The translations under genes were made by a program, and so were the position numbers. The notes below the pieces were generated by a model. That model saw nothing but the letters and a program-made list of their open reading frames with translations, searched no databases and had not been told where the DNA came from. A DNA stretch of 34,295 bases from an uncultured Collinsella sp. Its GTDB lineage: Bacteria; Actinomycetota; Coriobacteriia; Coriobacteriales; Coriobacteriaceae. Positions 25,700-32,715 of the stretch are shown one piece after another; the stretch's first letter is position 1; every line of letters begins with the position of its first letter. The stretch is from positions 1 through 34,295 of the forward strand of contig CAKUGH010000012.1 of the NCBI GenBank assembly GCA_934654605.1, read 5' to 3'.

Positions 25700-25978
25700 T
25701 TAGAACGGCGCGTACTCGTCGTACAGGTCCTCGGCCTCGCCGGAGACATTGACCTGCTCGACGCGGGTAACGCCGGGCACGTGCTCCTTGAGGATGCGCT
25801 CGATACCCATGGACAGGGTCAGCGAGCTCATGGGGCAGCCGGCGCATGCGCCCTGCAGCTCCAGCTTGACGACACCCTCGTCGTCGACGCCCACATACTC
25901 CATATCGCCGCCATCGGCCTGCAGGTTGGGACGAATCTCTTCAAGAACCTTCTTAAGCAGCTCTTCGTTAACAGCCAC
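25700..25978 (-). CDS. NifU-like C-terminal-domain Fe-S scaffold protein
   Basis: 92 residues, the whole being the NifU C-terminal (Nfu) domain, which holds a bridging [4Fe-4S] cluster for delivery to apoproteins. RPNLQADGGDMEYVGV and GACAGCPMSSLT, with Cys45 and Cys48, are diagnostic. The start is GTG 25978 with AAAGGAG 5 bases ahead. No isc/suf genes are nearby. A single gene between lgt and the deaminase. Confidence 0.95.
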   Translation of the reverse strand: MAVNEELLKKVLEEIRPNLQADGGDMEYVGVDDEGVVKLELQGACAGCPMSSLTLSMGIERILKEHVPGVTRVEQVNVSGEAEDLYDEYAPF

Positions 25979-26094
25979 AGGGGCTCCTTTCTCACAATAA
26001 CGCGGGCACGCCCGCGGACAGGGGCTATGTTACTACAGCCATGTACCCGCTTAGGCGCCAGCCATGCGCGCGGACACGACTTTCACGAGCAGTC

Positions 26095-26119
26095 AATTTG
26101 GGACGGGGCTCTTTTAGCT
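26095..26119 (+). repeat. Dispersed partial copy of the GGGACGGGG palindrome arm
   Basis: These 25 bases match 27672-27696 with one difference, centred on ATTTGGGACGGGGCT. Only weak pairing to flanking bases (CAG with CTG) remains, so it looks like half of the 27668-27831 element. It is intergenic, downstream of the dCMP deaminase. Confidence 0.75.
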
Positions 26120-26148
26120 GTTTTGCCGCCAGCTGGCGTTGGCACGCA

Positions 26149-26673
26149 CTACTGCTGAGCCCGCTCCCCGGTGCCAATATGGACATCGACGATAACCTGG
26201 CGGTAGCTGATACCGCACGAGTCGAGGATGCGACGACTGATGCGGCCGTCGTCGGTATCGGCGTACTTGTTGTCCAGGTAGACAACCTCGCCCACGCCCA
26301 CCTGCGCAAGGATCTTGGCACAGTCATGGCACGGGAACAGCGTGACGTAGACCGTGGAACCCTCGAGGTCTTTGAGCGAGCCGCGATAGTTGAGCACCGC
26401 ATTGGCCTCGGCATGCACCACGTAGTTGTGCTTGTCCTGCAACGGGTCATCGCTCGTTCCCCACGGGAAAAAGTCATCGTTGAGCGCCGAGGGCGTGCCG
26501 TTATAGCCCACCGAAAGGATACGGTGGTTGGTGCTGGCGATGCACGCGCCTACCTGCGTGTTGGGATCCTTGCTGCGGCGCTGCGCGGCAATGGCCACGC
26601 TCATAAAGAACTCGTCCCAGCTAATGACGTCGCGGCGCTTGCCCGACGCAGTTTGATGAAGATCGTCCGACAT
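26149..26673 (-). CDS. dCMP deaminase family protein (ComEB-like)
   Basis: Zinc-dependent cytidine/deoxycytidylate deaminase fold, about 174 residues; dCMP deaminase makes dUMP for thymidylate synthesis. VVHAEANAVLN supplies His87 and Glu89, and TLFPCHDCAK supplies Cys115 and Cys118, the zinc site. SKDPNTQVGACI and GYNGTPSALNDD are typical of dCMP deaminases (also late-competence ComEB). The frame extends 23 codons upstream, but ATG 26673 has GGAGG 8 bases ahead. Follows coaX by 81 bp, with a weak terminator between. Confidence 0.92.
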   Translation of the reverse strand: MSDDLHQTASGKRRDVISWDEFFMSVAIAAQRRSKDPNTQVGACIASTNHRILSVGYNGTPSALNDDFFPWGTSDDPLQDKHNYVVHAEANAVLNYRGSLKDLEGSTVYVTLFPCHDCAKILAQVGVGEVVYLDNKYADTDDGRISRRILDSCGISYRQVIVDVHIGTGERAQQ

Positions 26674-26723
26674 GCCAGACACCTCCGTAATCGCAATAGT
26701 TTGACCTATTGTAGCAGGTGAAA

Positions 26724-26743
26724 GGTGGGGCATTCGTCCCACC
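26724..26743 (-). terminator. Weak terminator of coaX
   Basis: GGTGGG (26724-26729) pairs with CCCACC (26738-26743) around GCATTCGT. On the minus strand TTTCACC follows. It lies 12 bp past the coaX stop at 26755. Confidence 0.45.
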
Positions 26744-26754
26744 AGCCCCTCGCC

Positions 26755-27609
26755 CTATGCGCGACGGGGCTTTTGGTTGATGTGGTAGATCTCGGCGAGA
26801 CCCCGCAGCGTCAGCGCATCGTCAACCGTCAAGCTATGGCCGACCAGCGCCGCGAGCGCCTCGGCATCGTCGCCGGTGATGACGATGGGCACGCTGCCCT
26901 CCCCCGCTGCCTTAGTCGCGCGCATCTCAGCGAGCACCATGTCGAGCATGCCGTCAATGCGTGCCACCTCGCCCAAGACCACGCCCGAGCGCATGGCCTC
27001 ACGCGTGTTGCGGCCGATGACGTGCGTCGGTGCCGAGGGCTCAACCTGGGGCAGGCGCGCTGCTGCCGCCGAAAGCGAGCGGGCGCCGAGTGCCAGGCCC
27101 GGTGCGATGACGCCGCCCACAAAGGTGCCGCGCGCATCGATGACCTCGATATTGGTCGTAGTGCCCAGATCGATCACGATGCACGGTGAGCCGTAGACAG
27201 CGCGGGCCGCCACGGCGTCGGCGATGCGGTCGGGGCCGATCTCTGCCGGGTCGTCGTAGTGCACGGGCATGCCGGTCTTAAGTCCCGGCCCCACGGTGAG
27301 CACGCGCCCCGTGCAGGTGCGGGAAAGTGCCGCCTTCCACGGGCGCTCGAGCGCCGGCACCACACAGCTCAGCACGGCCGCCGTGGGCACAAGCGCGCCC
27401 GGCATACCCGCATCGGCAGCCAGCGCGCCCATGACCTGCGCGAGTCGCATACGCGCTTCGTCTGCTGTGATGCTCGACGGCGTGGTGATCTCGCACGTCG
27501 CAAGCGGACATTCCTGCGCCGCGGCCGAATCCTCTGCAAACAGGCCAAAGCGAATGAACGTGTTGCCCACGTCGACCGTCAATATATACGCGCACCCATT
27601 AAGCATCAT
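26755..27609 (-). CDS. coaX: Type III pantothenate kinase CoaX
   Basis: Phosphorylates pantothenate, the first step of coenzyme A synthesis; type III enzymes need a monovalent cation and are not inhibited by CoA. About 284 residues. LTVDVGNTFIRFGLF (Asp13) is the ATP phosphate loop, IGPDRIADAVAA the pantothenate-site motif, IVIDLGTTTNIEVID the second phosphate motif, then GGVIAPGLALGARSL. Two adjacent ATG codons at 27609 and 27606 follow AAAGGAG by 5 and 8 bases; 27609 is given. It is divergent from the OPT transporter, with a 159-nt palindrome between. Confidence 0.95.
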   Translation of the reverse strand: MMLNGCAYILTVDVGNTFIRFGLFAEDSAAAQECPLATCEITTPSSITADEARMRLAQVMGALAADAGMPGALVPTAAVLSCVVPALERPWKAALSRTCTGRVLTVGPGLKTGMPVHYDDPAEIGPDRIADAVAARAVYGSPCIVIDLGTTTNIEVIDARGTFVGGVIAPGLALGARSLSAAAARLPQVEPSAPTHVIGRNTREAMRSGVVLGEVARIDGMLDMVLAEMRATKAAGEGSVPIVITGDDAEALAALVGHSLTVDDALTLRGLAEIYHINQKPRRA

Positions 27610-27667
27610 CGGCGCTCCTTTCGTCTGCCCAGCAGTATATCGCCTACCTAAACCAGTCATCCCGAGT

Positions 27668-27831
27668 AGCTAATTTGGGACGGGGCTATTTTAGCTACCC
27701 CTACTTGTCGGATGATTTTTCTGGGACGGGGATTAAAAAATCATTAGGTACACAATGATTTTTTAATCCCCGTCCCAGAAAAATCATCCTTTGGCCGAGC
27801 CTGGGGTAGCTAAAAAAGCCCCGTCCCAAAT
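27668..27831. repeat. Nested long palindrome of four loop-tagged hairpin units
   Basis: The outer arms 27673-27701 and 27803-27831 are 29-bp inverted copies with one mismatch. The inner arms 27710-27745 and 27754-27789 are perfect over 36 bp around AGGTACAC. Each arm also folds on its own: GTAGCTAA (27667-27674 region) with TTAGCTAC around GGGACGGGG, and ATGATTTTT with AAAAAATCAT around the same core. It fills most of the 353-bp space between coaX and the OPT gene, leaving about 130 bp for the OPT promoter (a TATACT lies at 27847-27852). Confidence 0.9.
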
Positions 27832-27962
27832 GGGCTGCCTTGCGGCTATACTGGTGCGCGGTCGCGCGCGAGCTCACGCGGCGGCCCTTGGTAACCCGAC
27901 TTCCCGCGCCGTATCCGTAGCGGCGCTCCCGGGGGAAGCGGATATACGCAAAGGAGTTATAT

Positions 27963-29666
27963 ATGAGCAATCCCTCGAACCGCGCCTCGATGCGCGGGCA
28001 ACTCACGCTGCGCGGCGTCATCATCGGCGTCCTTGGCTGCGTGATCATCACGGCAAGCTCGGCCTACACTGCCCTCAAGATGGGCGCACTCCCCTGGCCG
28101 ATCATCTTTGCTGCCGTCATCTCGCTGTTCTTCCTTAAGCTCTTGGGCAACGCCAGCCTCAACGAGGCCAACGTCACCCACACCATCATGTCCGCAGGCG
28201 CCATGGTCGCCGGCGGCCTGGCGTTTACCATCCCGGGCGCCTGGATGCTGGGCTATGCCGATCAGATCAGCTGGCTCGATATGTTTATCGTGGCACTCGC
28301 CGGCACCATCCTGGGCCTGTTCGCAACGGCACTCATCCATCGCCACTTTATCGTGGATGCCGCGCTTGAGTTCCCCACCGGCAACGCCGCAGCACAGACC
28401 TTGCGCGCGACCGAGGCCGGCGGCAAGACCGGCAAGCAGCTCTTTGGCTCCATGGCCGTCGCCGGCATCTACAGCGTGCTGCGCGACGCCCTGGGCGTGG
28501 TGCCCAGCATGCTGTGCACGCTCAATATTCCCGGCGTGACCTTTGCCATCTACAACTCGCCCATGCTGCTCTCCATCGGCTTTCTCGTGGGCTTTGCCCC
28601 CGTCGCCTTCTGGTTTGCCGGCGCGCTGCTGGGCAACTTTGGCATCATCGTCGGCGGCACCGCTGCCGGCCTGTTCGATGTTGTGACCGCACAGGGCATT
28701 GTTAAGTCCCTGGGCATGGGCCTTATGATGGGCTTTGGCGTCGCCGTCGTCCTTAAGGACATTTTGCCGCAGGTCGCCGGCATCATCCGCGGCCTTACCG
28801 CCGACAGCTCCACCGACACCGACGAGCAATCGCTCATCTCGGGCTCCCTTAAGCTTGACGCCGGCATCATCGGCCTTGGCACCGCCGCCATCGCCGTGAT
28901 CGTCGCCATCGCGCTCGACCTCGGTCCCGTCCCAGCCGTCATCGTCACGCTGTTCACCTTTGTCACCACCATCATGAGCGCTCAGAGCTGCGGTCAGACG
29001 GGCATCGACCCCATGGAGATCTTTGGCCTCATCGTCATGCTCATCGTGGCCGCCTTCGCGCAGCTCGCACAGGTCAAGCTGTTCTTTATCGCCGGCGTCG
29101 TGGCCGTGGCGTGCGGCCTTGCGGGCGACGTCATGAACGACTTTAAGGCCGGCGCTGTGCTGGGCACCAGCCCGCGTGCTCAGTGGATCGGCCAGGCCAT
29201 CGGCGGCATCGTGGGCGCCCTGGTCGCCGCCGCCGTCATGGTCGCGCTCGTCACCGCCTATGGTCCGGACGCCTTTGGCCCCGACAAGAGCTTCGTCGCC
29301 GCACAGGCAAGTGTAGTCGCCACCATGGTCTCGGGCATCCCGAGCGTGTCGTGGTTCGCAGGCGGCTTTATCGCCGGCATCGTCATGTACTGGCTCGGCA
29401 TTCCGGCCATGATGATCGGCCTGGGCGTGTACCTGCCGTTCTACATGTCGCTCACGGCCTTCCTGGGCTCCTGCGTCAAGCTCGCCTACGACAAGTGGGC
29501 CGCTCACCGCGACGCCACGGCCGGTCTTTCGGACGAGGAGAAGGCTGCCAAGGACGCCGCCTTCCAGGAGCAGGGCCTGGTCGTCGCCAGCGGCCTGCTC
29601 GGTGGCGAGTCCATCGTCGGCGTTATCCTGGCGTTTGTCTCTGTTGGCCTGAGCCTGCTGGGCTAA
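27963..29666 (+). CDS. OPT family oligopeptide transporter
   Basis: 567 residues and about 14 hydrophobic segments, a secondary importer of peptides or metal-chelate complexes in the OPT superfamily. Family-like motifs: ITASSAYTALKMGALPWPI near the start, EFPTGNAAAQTLRATEAGG in the middle, and AGDVMNDFKAGAVLGTSPRAQ in the later half. It is shorter than the 620-660 residues of many bacterial OPT proteins. AAAGGAG lies 6 bases before ATG 27963. A strong terminator follows at 29690. The substrate cannot be told. Confidence 0.92.
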   Translation: MSNPSNRASMRGQLTLRGVIIGVLGCVIITASSAYTALKMGALPWPIIFAAVISLFFLKLLGNASLNEANVTHTIMSAGAMVAGGLAFTIPGAWMLGYADQISWLDMFIVALAGTILGLFATALIHRHFIVDAALEFPTGNAAAQTLRATEAGGKTGKQLFGSMAVAGIYSVLRDALGVVPSMLCTLNIPGVTFAIYNSPMLLSIGFLVGFAPVAFWFAGALLGNFGIIVGGTAAGLFDVVTAQGIVKSLGMGLMMGFGVAVVLKDILPQVAGIIRGLTADSSTDTDEQSLISGSLKLDAGIIGLGTAAIAVIVAIALDLGPVPAVIVTLFTFVTTIMSAQSCGQTGIDPMEIFGLIVMLIVAAFAQLAQVKLFFIAGVVAVACGLAGDVMNDFKAGAVLGTSPRAQWIGQAIGGIVGALVAAAVMVALVTAYGPDAFGPDKSFVAAQASVVATMVSGIPSVSWFAGGFIAGIVMYWLGIPAMMIGLGVYLPFYMSLTAFLGSCVKLAYDKWAAHRDATAGLSDEEKAAKDAAFQEQGLVVASGLLGGESIVGVILAFVSVGLSLLG

Positions 29667-29689
29667 GCCGAACCACAACGCATCAACGC

Positions 29690-29727
29690 AAAGCGCGGGG
29701 TCGGAATCTATCCGGCCCCGCGCTTTT
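29690..29727 (+). terminator. Terminator of the OPT transporter
   Basis: AAAGCGCGGGGTCGGA pairs with TCCGGCCCCGCGCTTTT around ATCTA (29690-29705 with 29711-29727), followed by GTATTTG. Clear intrinsic terminator 23 bp past the stop. Confidence 0.9.
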
Positions 29728-29864
29728 GTATTTGTCGAGGTTTTGTCTGTGACGGCATGCAACCTGGCCGCCCAGATGATCGGTAAAGATGATCCTCCTG
29801 CCATCCGCGGTGTAGAGTAGGGGCAACGGGGGCGATGCGCGGACCGTGCCGGAACGAGGTGGAC

Positions 29865-31004
29865 ATGGAACTCGACAAACAACAGATCAAGCGGCTGCGT
29901 GAGCGCCATCATCGGCGCCACGGCATCCGTCCTGCACACAGCGAGGCCATGGAGAACGCCGCCCGCTTCCTTAAGCAGGCGTTCAACATCCGCGAGGGTC
30001 GCGCGCCCTATCACGTGATTCGCAAGCGCTTTGTAAACGGGGCGCGCCTGACCGGCACTCACCTGTGCATCCTCATCATCGCCATGCTCATCGCGAGCAT
30101 CGGCCTCGATATCGACTCGGATATCGCCATTGTAGGTGCCATGCTCATCTGCCCGCTCATGGGCTCGGTCCTTGCCATGGCATACGGCATTGCCACGCTT
30201 GACCGCGAGATTACCCTCGAGGCCGTCGCGGGCTTGGCTCTACAGATGGCCTTTTGCCTGGTCACGTCCACGCTGTACTTTAAGCTCTCGCCCCTTGGCA
30301 CCACCACGGCCGCCATCATCGACAACTCGACACCCACCGTCTGGGACCTCGCCGTCGCCCTCGCGGGCGGCTTTGCGGGCGGACTGGGCAACTCACGCGA
30401 CCAGGAACCCGCCACGCTCATCGCCGGTGTGGCCGTGGCGACCGCGCTCATGCCGCCCCTGTGCGCAGCGGGCTACGGCATCGCCATCGCAAGCGGATCG
30501 CTGTTCCTCTCGGCACTCTACGAGTTTGGCATCAATGTGGTCTTTATCGCGCTCGCGGCCGAAGCCGTGCTGCTGCTTTTGCGCGTGCCGCTCAAGCGCG
30601 ACCTCAACGGCGACGGCATCGTAACCGCCGAGGAAGATGCCGAGGTCGACGAGCTGTCACGCAAGGTGCGTCGCCGCATCATTGTGGGCACGGTGATCTT
30701 TGCCATCCCCTGCATCGTCATGACGGCGGGGTCTATCGGCTCGGCGCAGGCCGGCGTTCAGGACGGCTACGGCGTCACCGAAACCACGCGCGAGCTCGCT
30801 GCGGTGCTGCCGGGCTTTAAGGATTACACCGTCGCCGTCGAGACCTCGGCCACCGAAGGCGACGAGGAAGGCATTGTCGAGCGCGAGATTGTCGCCCATG
30901 TGACGACGAGCGAGACGCTCGGGGTACACGACCGCCACGTCGCCCGCAAGCTCATCGACCTCAACGTCCCCGAACTCGACCGCGTGGAGTTCGATGTGAA
31001 GTAA
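29865..31004 (+). CDS. DUF389 membrane protein with an EF-hand-like loop
   Basis: 379 residues, function unknown. The DUF389 membrane core spans about residues 64-300: IGLDIDSDIAIVGAMLICPLMG, then GGFAGGLGNSRDQEPATLIAG, then VATALMPPLCAAGYGIA, all characteristic. About 240-270 is a charged loop with DLNGDGIVTAEE (246-257), which fits a 12-residue EF-hand loop exactly (Asp1, Asn3, Asp5, Ile7, Thr9, Glu12). The last 90 residues form a soluble, probably external, domain. ATG 29865 follows GAGG by 5 bases; an in-frame ATG 10 codons earlier lacks a ribosome site. Whether the loop binds calcium is unproven. Confidence 0.9.
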   Translation: MELDKQQIKRLRERHHRRHGIRPAHSEAMENAARFLKQAFNIREGRAPYHVIRKRFVNGARLTGTHLCILIIAMLIASIGLDIDSDIAIVGAMLICPLMGSVLAMAYGIATLDREITLEAVAGLALQMAFCLVTSTLYFKLSPLGTTTAAIIDNSTPTVWDLAVALAGGFAGGLGNSRDQEPATLIAGVAVATALMPPLCAAGYGIAIASGSLFLSALYEFGINVVFIALAAEAVLLLLRVPLKRDLNGDGIVTAEEDAEVDELSRKVRRRIIVGTVIFAIPCIVMTAGSIGSAQAGVQDGYGVTETTRELAAVLPGFKDYTVAVETSATEGDEEGIVEREIVAHVTTSETLGVHDRHVARKLIDLNVPELDRVEFDVK

Positions 31005-31013
31005 CGTGATGTA

Positions 31014-31036
31014 GGGCGCAGTTCACGACTGCGCCC
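31014..31036. terminator. Terminator of the DUF389 gene, between convergent genes
   Basis: GGGCGCAGT (31014-31022) pairs with ACTGCGCCC (31028-31036), 9 bp with a 5-base loop. CGCTCGCTGTTTTATT follows on the plus strand. It may also act on the convergent gene ending at 31061. Confidence 0.7.
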
Positions 31037-31060
31037 CGCTCGCTGTTTTATTGCCGTGAA

Positions 31061-31510
31061 TCAACTGTCCACATCGACATCGCCAGACTCCACCATAAAC
31101 GCCGGATCGGTGCTCACCAGATAAAAACGGGTCACCTTGGTATCTCTAAATAGGTAGAGCAAGCCCTGATCGCGTCGGCGTGGCATATACGCCACGTGGA
31201 CCGTACCGAATTCTTCGCCGTTTTCATTCTTTAATACCAGAATGTTGGGGTCGTCCATACGCTCGAACTGTCCATCAACGCAGCTGCCGCCCTTGTCGAC
31301 CAGCTGCCATCGACAGTTGTCCTCCTCAAGAAAAGCCAGGGTTTCCCGACTCGTTTTGTCATCCCGATAGTAACCATCAATGGCGAAGCCTTCGGAAGCA
31401 CATTCCTGCATATAGGATGTTTCTCGACTTATAGCGAACTGCCCCATAGCGCCCAGGAGCACAGCTAGGCAAACCACTGCAAGGGTTATCGAGATAGTAC
31501 GGCGGCCCAT
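31061..31510 (-). CDS. Hypothetical small protein with N-terminal membrane anchor
   Basis: 149 residues, not recognised. Residues 5-23 (ISITLAVVCLAVLLGAM) form one membrane helix after an Arg-Arg pair, so the rest is probably outside the cell. No lipobox is evident. Cys37, Cys66 and Cys77 are the only cysteines in the soluble part. The soluble part has short alternating hydrophobic strands (for example ILVLKNENGEEFGTVHVAY), suggesting a small beta-rich domain. ATG 31510 has no good ribosome site, but a 12-codon frame with GGAGG ends one base before it, so translation may be coupled. Confidence 0.7.
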   Translation of the reverse strand: MGRRTISITLAVVCLAVLLGAMGQFAISRETSYMQECASEGFAIDGYYRDDKTSRETLAFLEEDNCRWQLVDKGGSCVDGQFERMDDPNILVLKNENGEEFGTVHVAYMPRRRDQGLLYLFRDTKVTRFYLVSTDPAFMVESGDVDVDS

Positions 31511-31511
31511 A

Positions 31512-31550
31512 TTAACCAGCCCGATACTTGTTTAACGGAGCGCGAAACAT
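31512..31550 (-). CDS. Possible 12-residue leader peptide
   Basis: ATG 31550 has GGAGG 8 bases upstream, the best ribosome site in this stretch. It reads 12 codons (MFRAPLNKYRAG) and stops with TAA one base before ATG 31510. This arrangement would let ribosomes that finish the leader start the next gene, which has no ribosome site of its own. No amino acid is enriched, so attenuation by a specific amino acid is not suggested. Confidence 0.4.
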   Translation of the reverse strand: MFRAPLNKYRAG

Positions 31551-31668
31551 ACTTGGCACCTCCGATATCAGAGCAAACGTCACCCGCAGCCCGGCGGCAG
31601 TCATATGTTTCCAACATCAAACCATATGGCAACCACTCGCGAGAGGAGTATCGGCGAACGGTGCATTT

Positions 31669-31704
31669 TTGCGCTCCATTGGTCAATTGCGCTCCATTGG
31701 TCAA
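31669..31704. repeat. Two adjacent perfect 18-bp direct repeats
   Basis: TTGCGCTCCATTGGTCAA occurs at 31669-31686 and again at 31687-31704 without a gap. It lies about 160 bp upstream of the small anchored-protein gene. On the minus strand each copy begins TTGACC, like a -35 box. It may be a regulator site or a slippage duplication. Confidence 0.9.
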
Positions 31705-31738
31705 ACGTCAACGCGCGCTACAGCTCTTGCCCGATCAA

Positions 31739-31762
31739 TTCAGATTTTGTCGCATACTACCG
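31739..31762 (+). repeat. Copy A of a 24-bp dispersed repeat
   Basis: This sequence starts TTCAGATTTTGTCGCATAC and matches 33948-33971 with two differences. It lies in the gap downstream of the AAC(3) gene, just before a run of nine C (31782-31790). Confidence 0.8.
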
Positions 31763-31793
31763 TAGATCCCCAACGCTTCCACCCCCCCCCGAA

Positions 31794-32591
31794 TTACTCA
31801 GGGCGGCCGCGATGGCGCTCGATCCAGTCCACAGCAAAGTCGACGAGCTCGCGCTGGCGCATAAAGCGGATCGTCCCGTTGCCAAGAGGCGCCGTGTGAA
31901 CCGTGCATTCACGCTCAAAAGCAGCGCCGATCTCTTCGAAGTCCTCGCCATCGACAAAGAGCGTGCGGTATTCCTTCCATACGCGTCGACCGTTTTCCAT
32001 GATCGCGCTGTGTTCCACACAGTCGTGCTTGCCGGGGTACTGCGCACGGGCATCTGCCAAATGCAGTGACGTATTCTTGTCATAGCCAACGCCCACCAGC
32101 AGCACGTAGCCGTCCAAATCGTACAGACGCGCGATGGGCGATCCATCGCCAAAGATGTTGCTCAGGTCATGGTTCTCCGTCAGGAACTGAGCGTACGAGC
32201 CGTTTGCCGCCACCGAACGCGCCGGGTGGTCGCTGCGAAGCGTACCCGGCCACGTGCGGAACATCTCGGCAACGGCCCCCATCGTATTGGTGGGCGTGAT
32301 GCGTTTGTCATAAGCCGGCCAGTTATCACGGATTAGCTGCCACCGCTCTTGCGGCTCCTGCCAATGGACGCCGCTCGCCGGGTCCAAGTTTTTCCACGAC
32401 TGCGTCGGCATCATGATGGTGCCGGTCTCGCCCACCGTCTGGAGCAGCGCCTCGATCACCGGCTGCGCACCGCCGCACACATATCCAAGCGAGCTGAGCG
32501 AACAATGGACCATAACCGTCTGCCCCGAGTGCATGCCAACAGCAGAAAGCGCATCGAGGATATCCTGCTTGAGTACGATTTGTCGGTCCAT
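31794..32591 (-). CDS. AAC(3) family N-acetyltransferase
   Basis: Acetyl-CoA-dependent acetyltransferase of the aminoglycoside 3-N-acetyltransferase (Antibiotic_NAT) family, about 265 residues. Visible blocks: VMVHCSLSSLGYVCGGAQPVI (residues 27-46), GTIMMPTQSW, RSDHPARSVAANG (119-131) and the region GDGSPIARLYDLDG followed by LLVGVGYDKNTSLHLAD. Many chromosomal members (YokD-like) do not confer drug resistance, so resistance is not implied. The frame is open 26 codons upstream, but ATG 32591 has GAGGGG 8 bases ahead. Follows the dehydrogenase gene by 124 bp, which includes a perfect palindrome. Confidence 0.9.
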   Translation of the reverse strand: MDRQIVLKQDILDALSAVGMHSGQTVMVHCSLSSLGYVCGGAQPVIEALLQTVGETGTIMMPTQSWKNLDPASGVHWQEPQERWQLIRDNWPAYDKRITPTNTMGAVAEMFRTWPGTLRSDHPARSVAANGSYAQFLTENHDLSNIFGDGSPIARLYDLDGYVLLVGVGYDKNTSLHLADARAQYPGKHDCVEHSAIMENGRRVWKEYRTLFVDGEDFEEIGAAFERECTVHTAPLGNGTIRFMRQRELVDFAVDWIERHRGRPE

Positions 32592-32629
32592 TGCCGTTTC
32601 CCCTCTATCCCCACACATCAGTTTCTTTT

Positions 32630-32674
32630 GCGTCATGCGCCGAAATAGCACACGGGCCATGCGGCGCATGACGC
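32630..32674. repeat. Perfect 13-bp palindrome between the dehydrogenase and AAC(3) genes
   Basis: GCGTCATGCGCCG (32630-32642) is an exact inverted copy of 32662-32674 around a 19-base loop. Neither side has a T-run (the minus side continues AAAAGAAAC), so it is not a standard terminator. It lies 38 bp upstream of the AAC(3) start. Confidence 0.75.
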
Positions 32675-32715
32675 TGCAAATGATACGTTTCCCAATGTTG
32701 TCGAGGGATCATTAT

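Noticed and set aside
27847..27852. TATACT as the certain OPT promoter
   Set aside because: No -35 hexamer at 16-18 bp; kept only as a note.
27957..30062. 701-codon open frame on the minus strand opposite the OPT and DUF389 genes
   Set aside because: Same cause. The protein is an Asp/His/Gly-rich shadow with no motif, while the plus strand codes clear membrane proteins.
31486..31704. 72-codon minus frame overlapping the anchored-protein start
   Set aside because: It is partly translated tandem repeat, has no ribosome site and overlaps the better-supported start region.
31782..31790. Run of nine C, possible phase-variation tract
   Set aside because: It lies outside coding sequence after the AAC(3) stop, and no promoter spacing effect could be shown.
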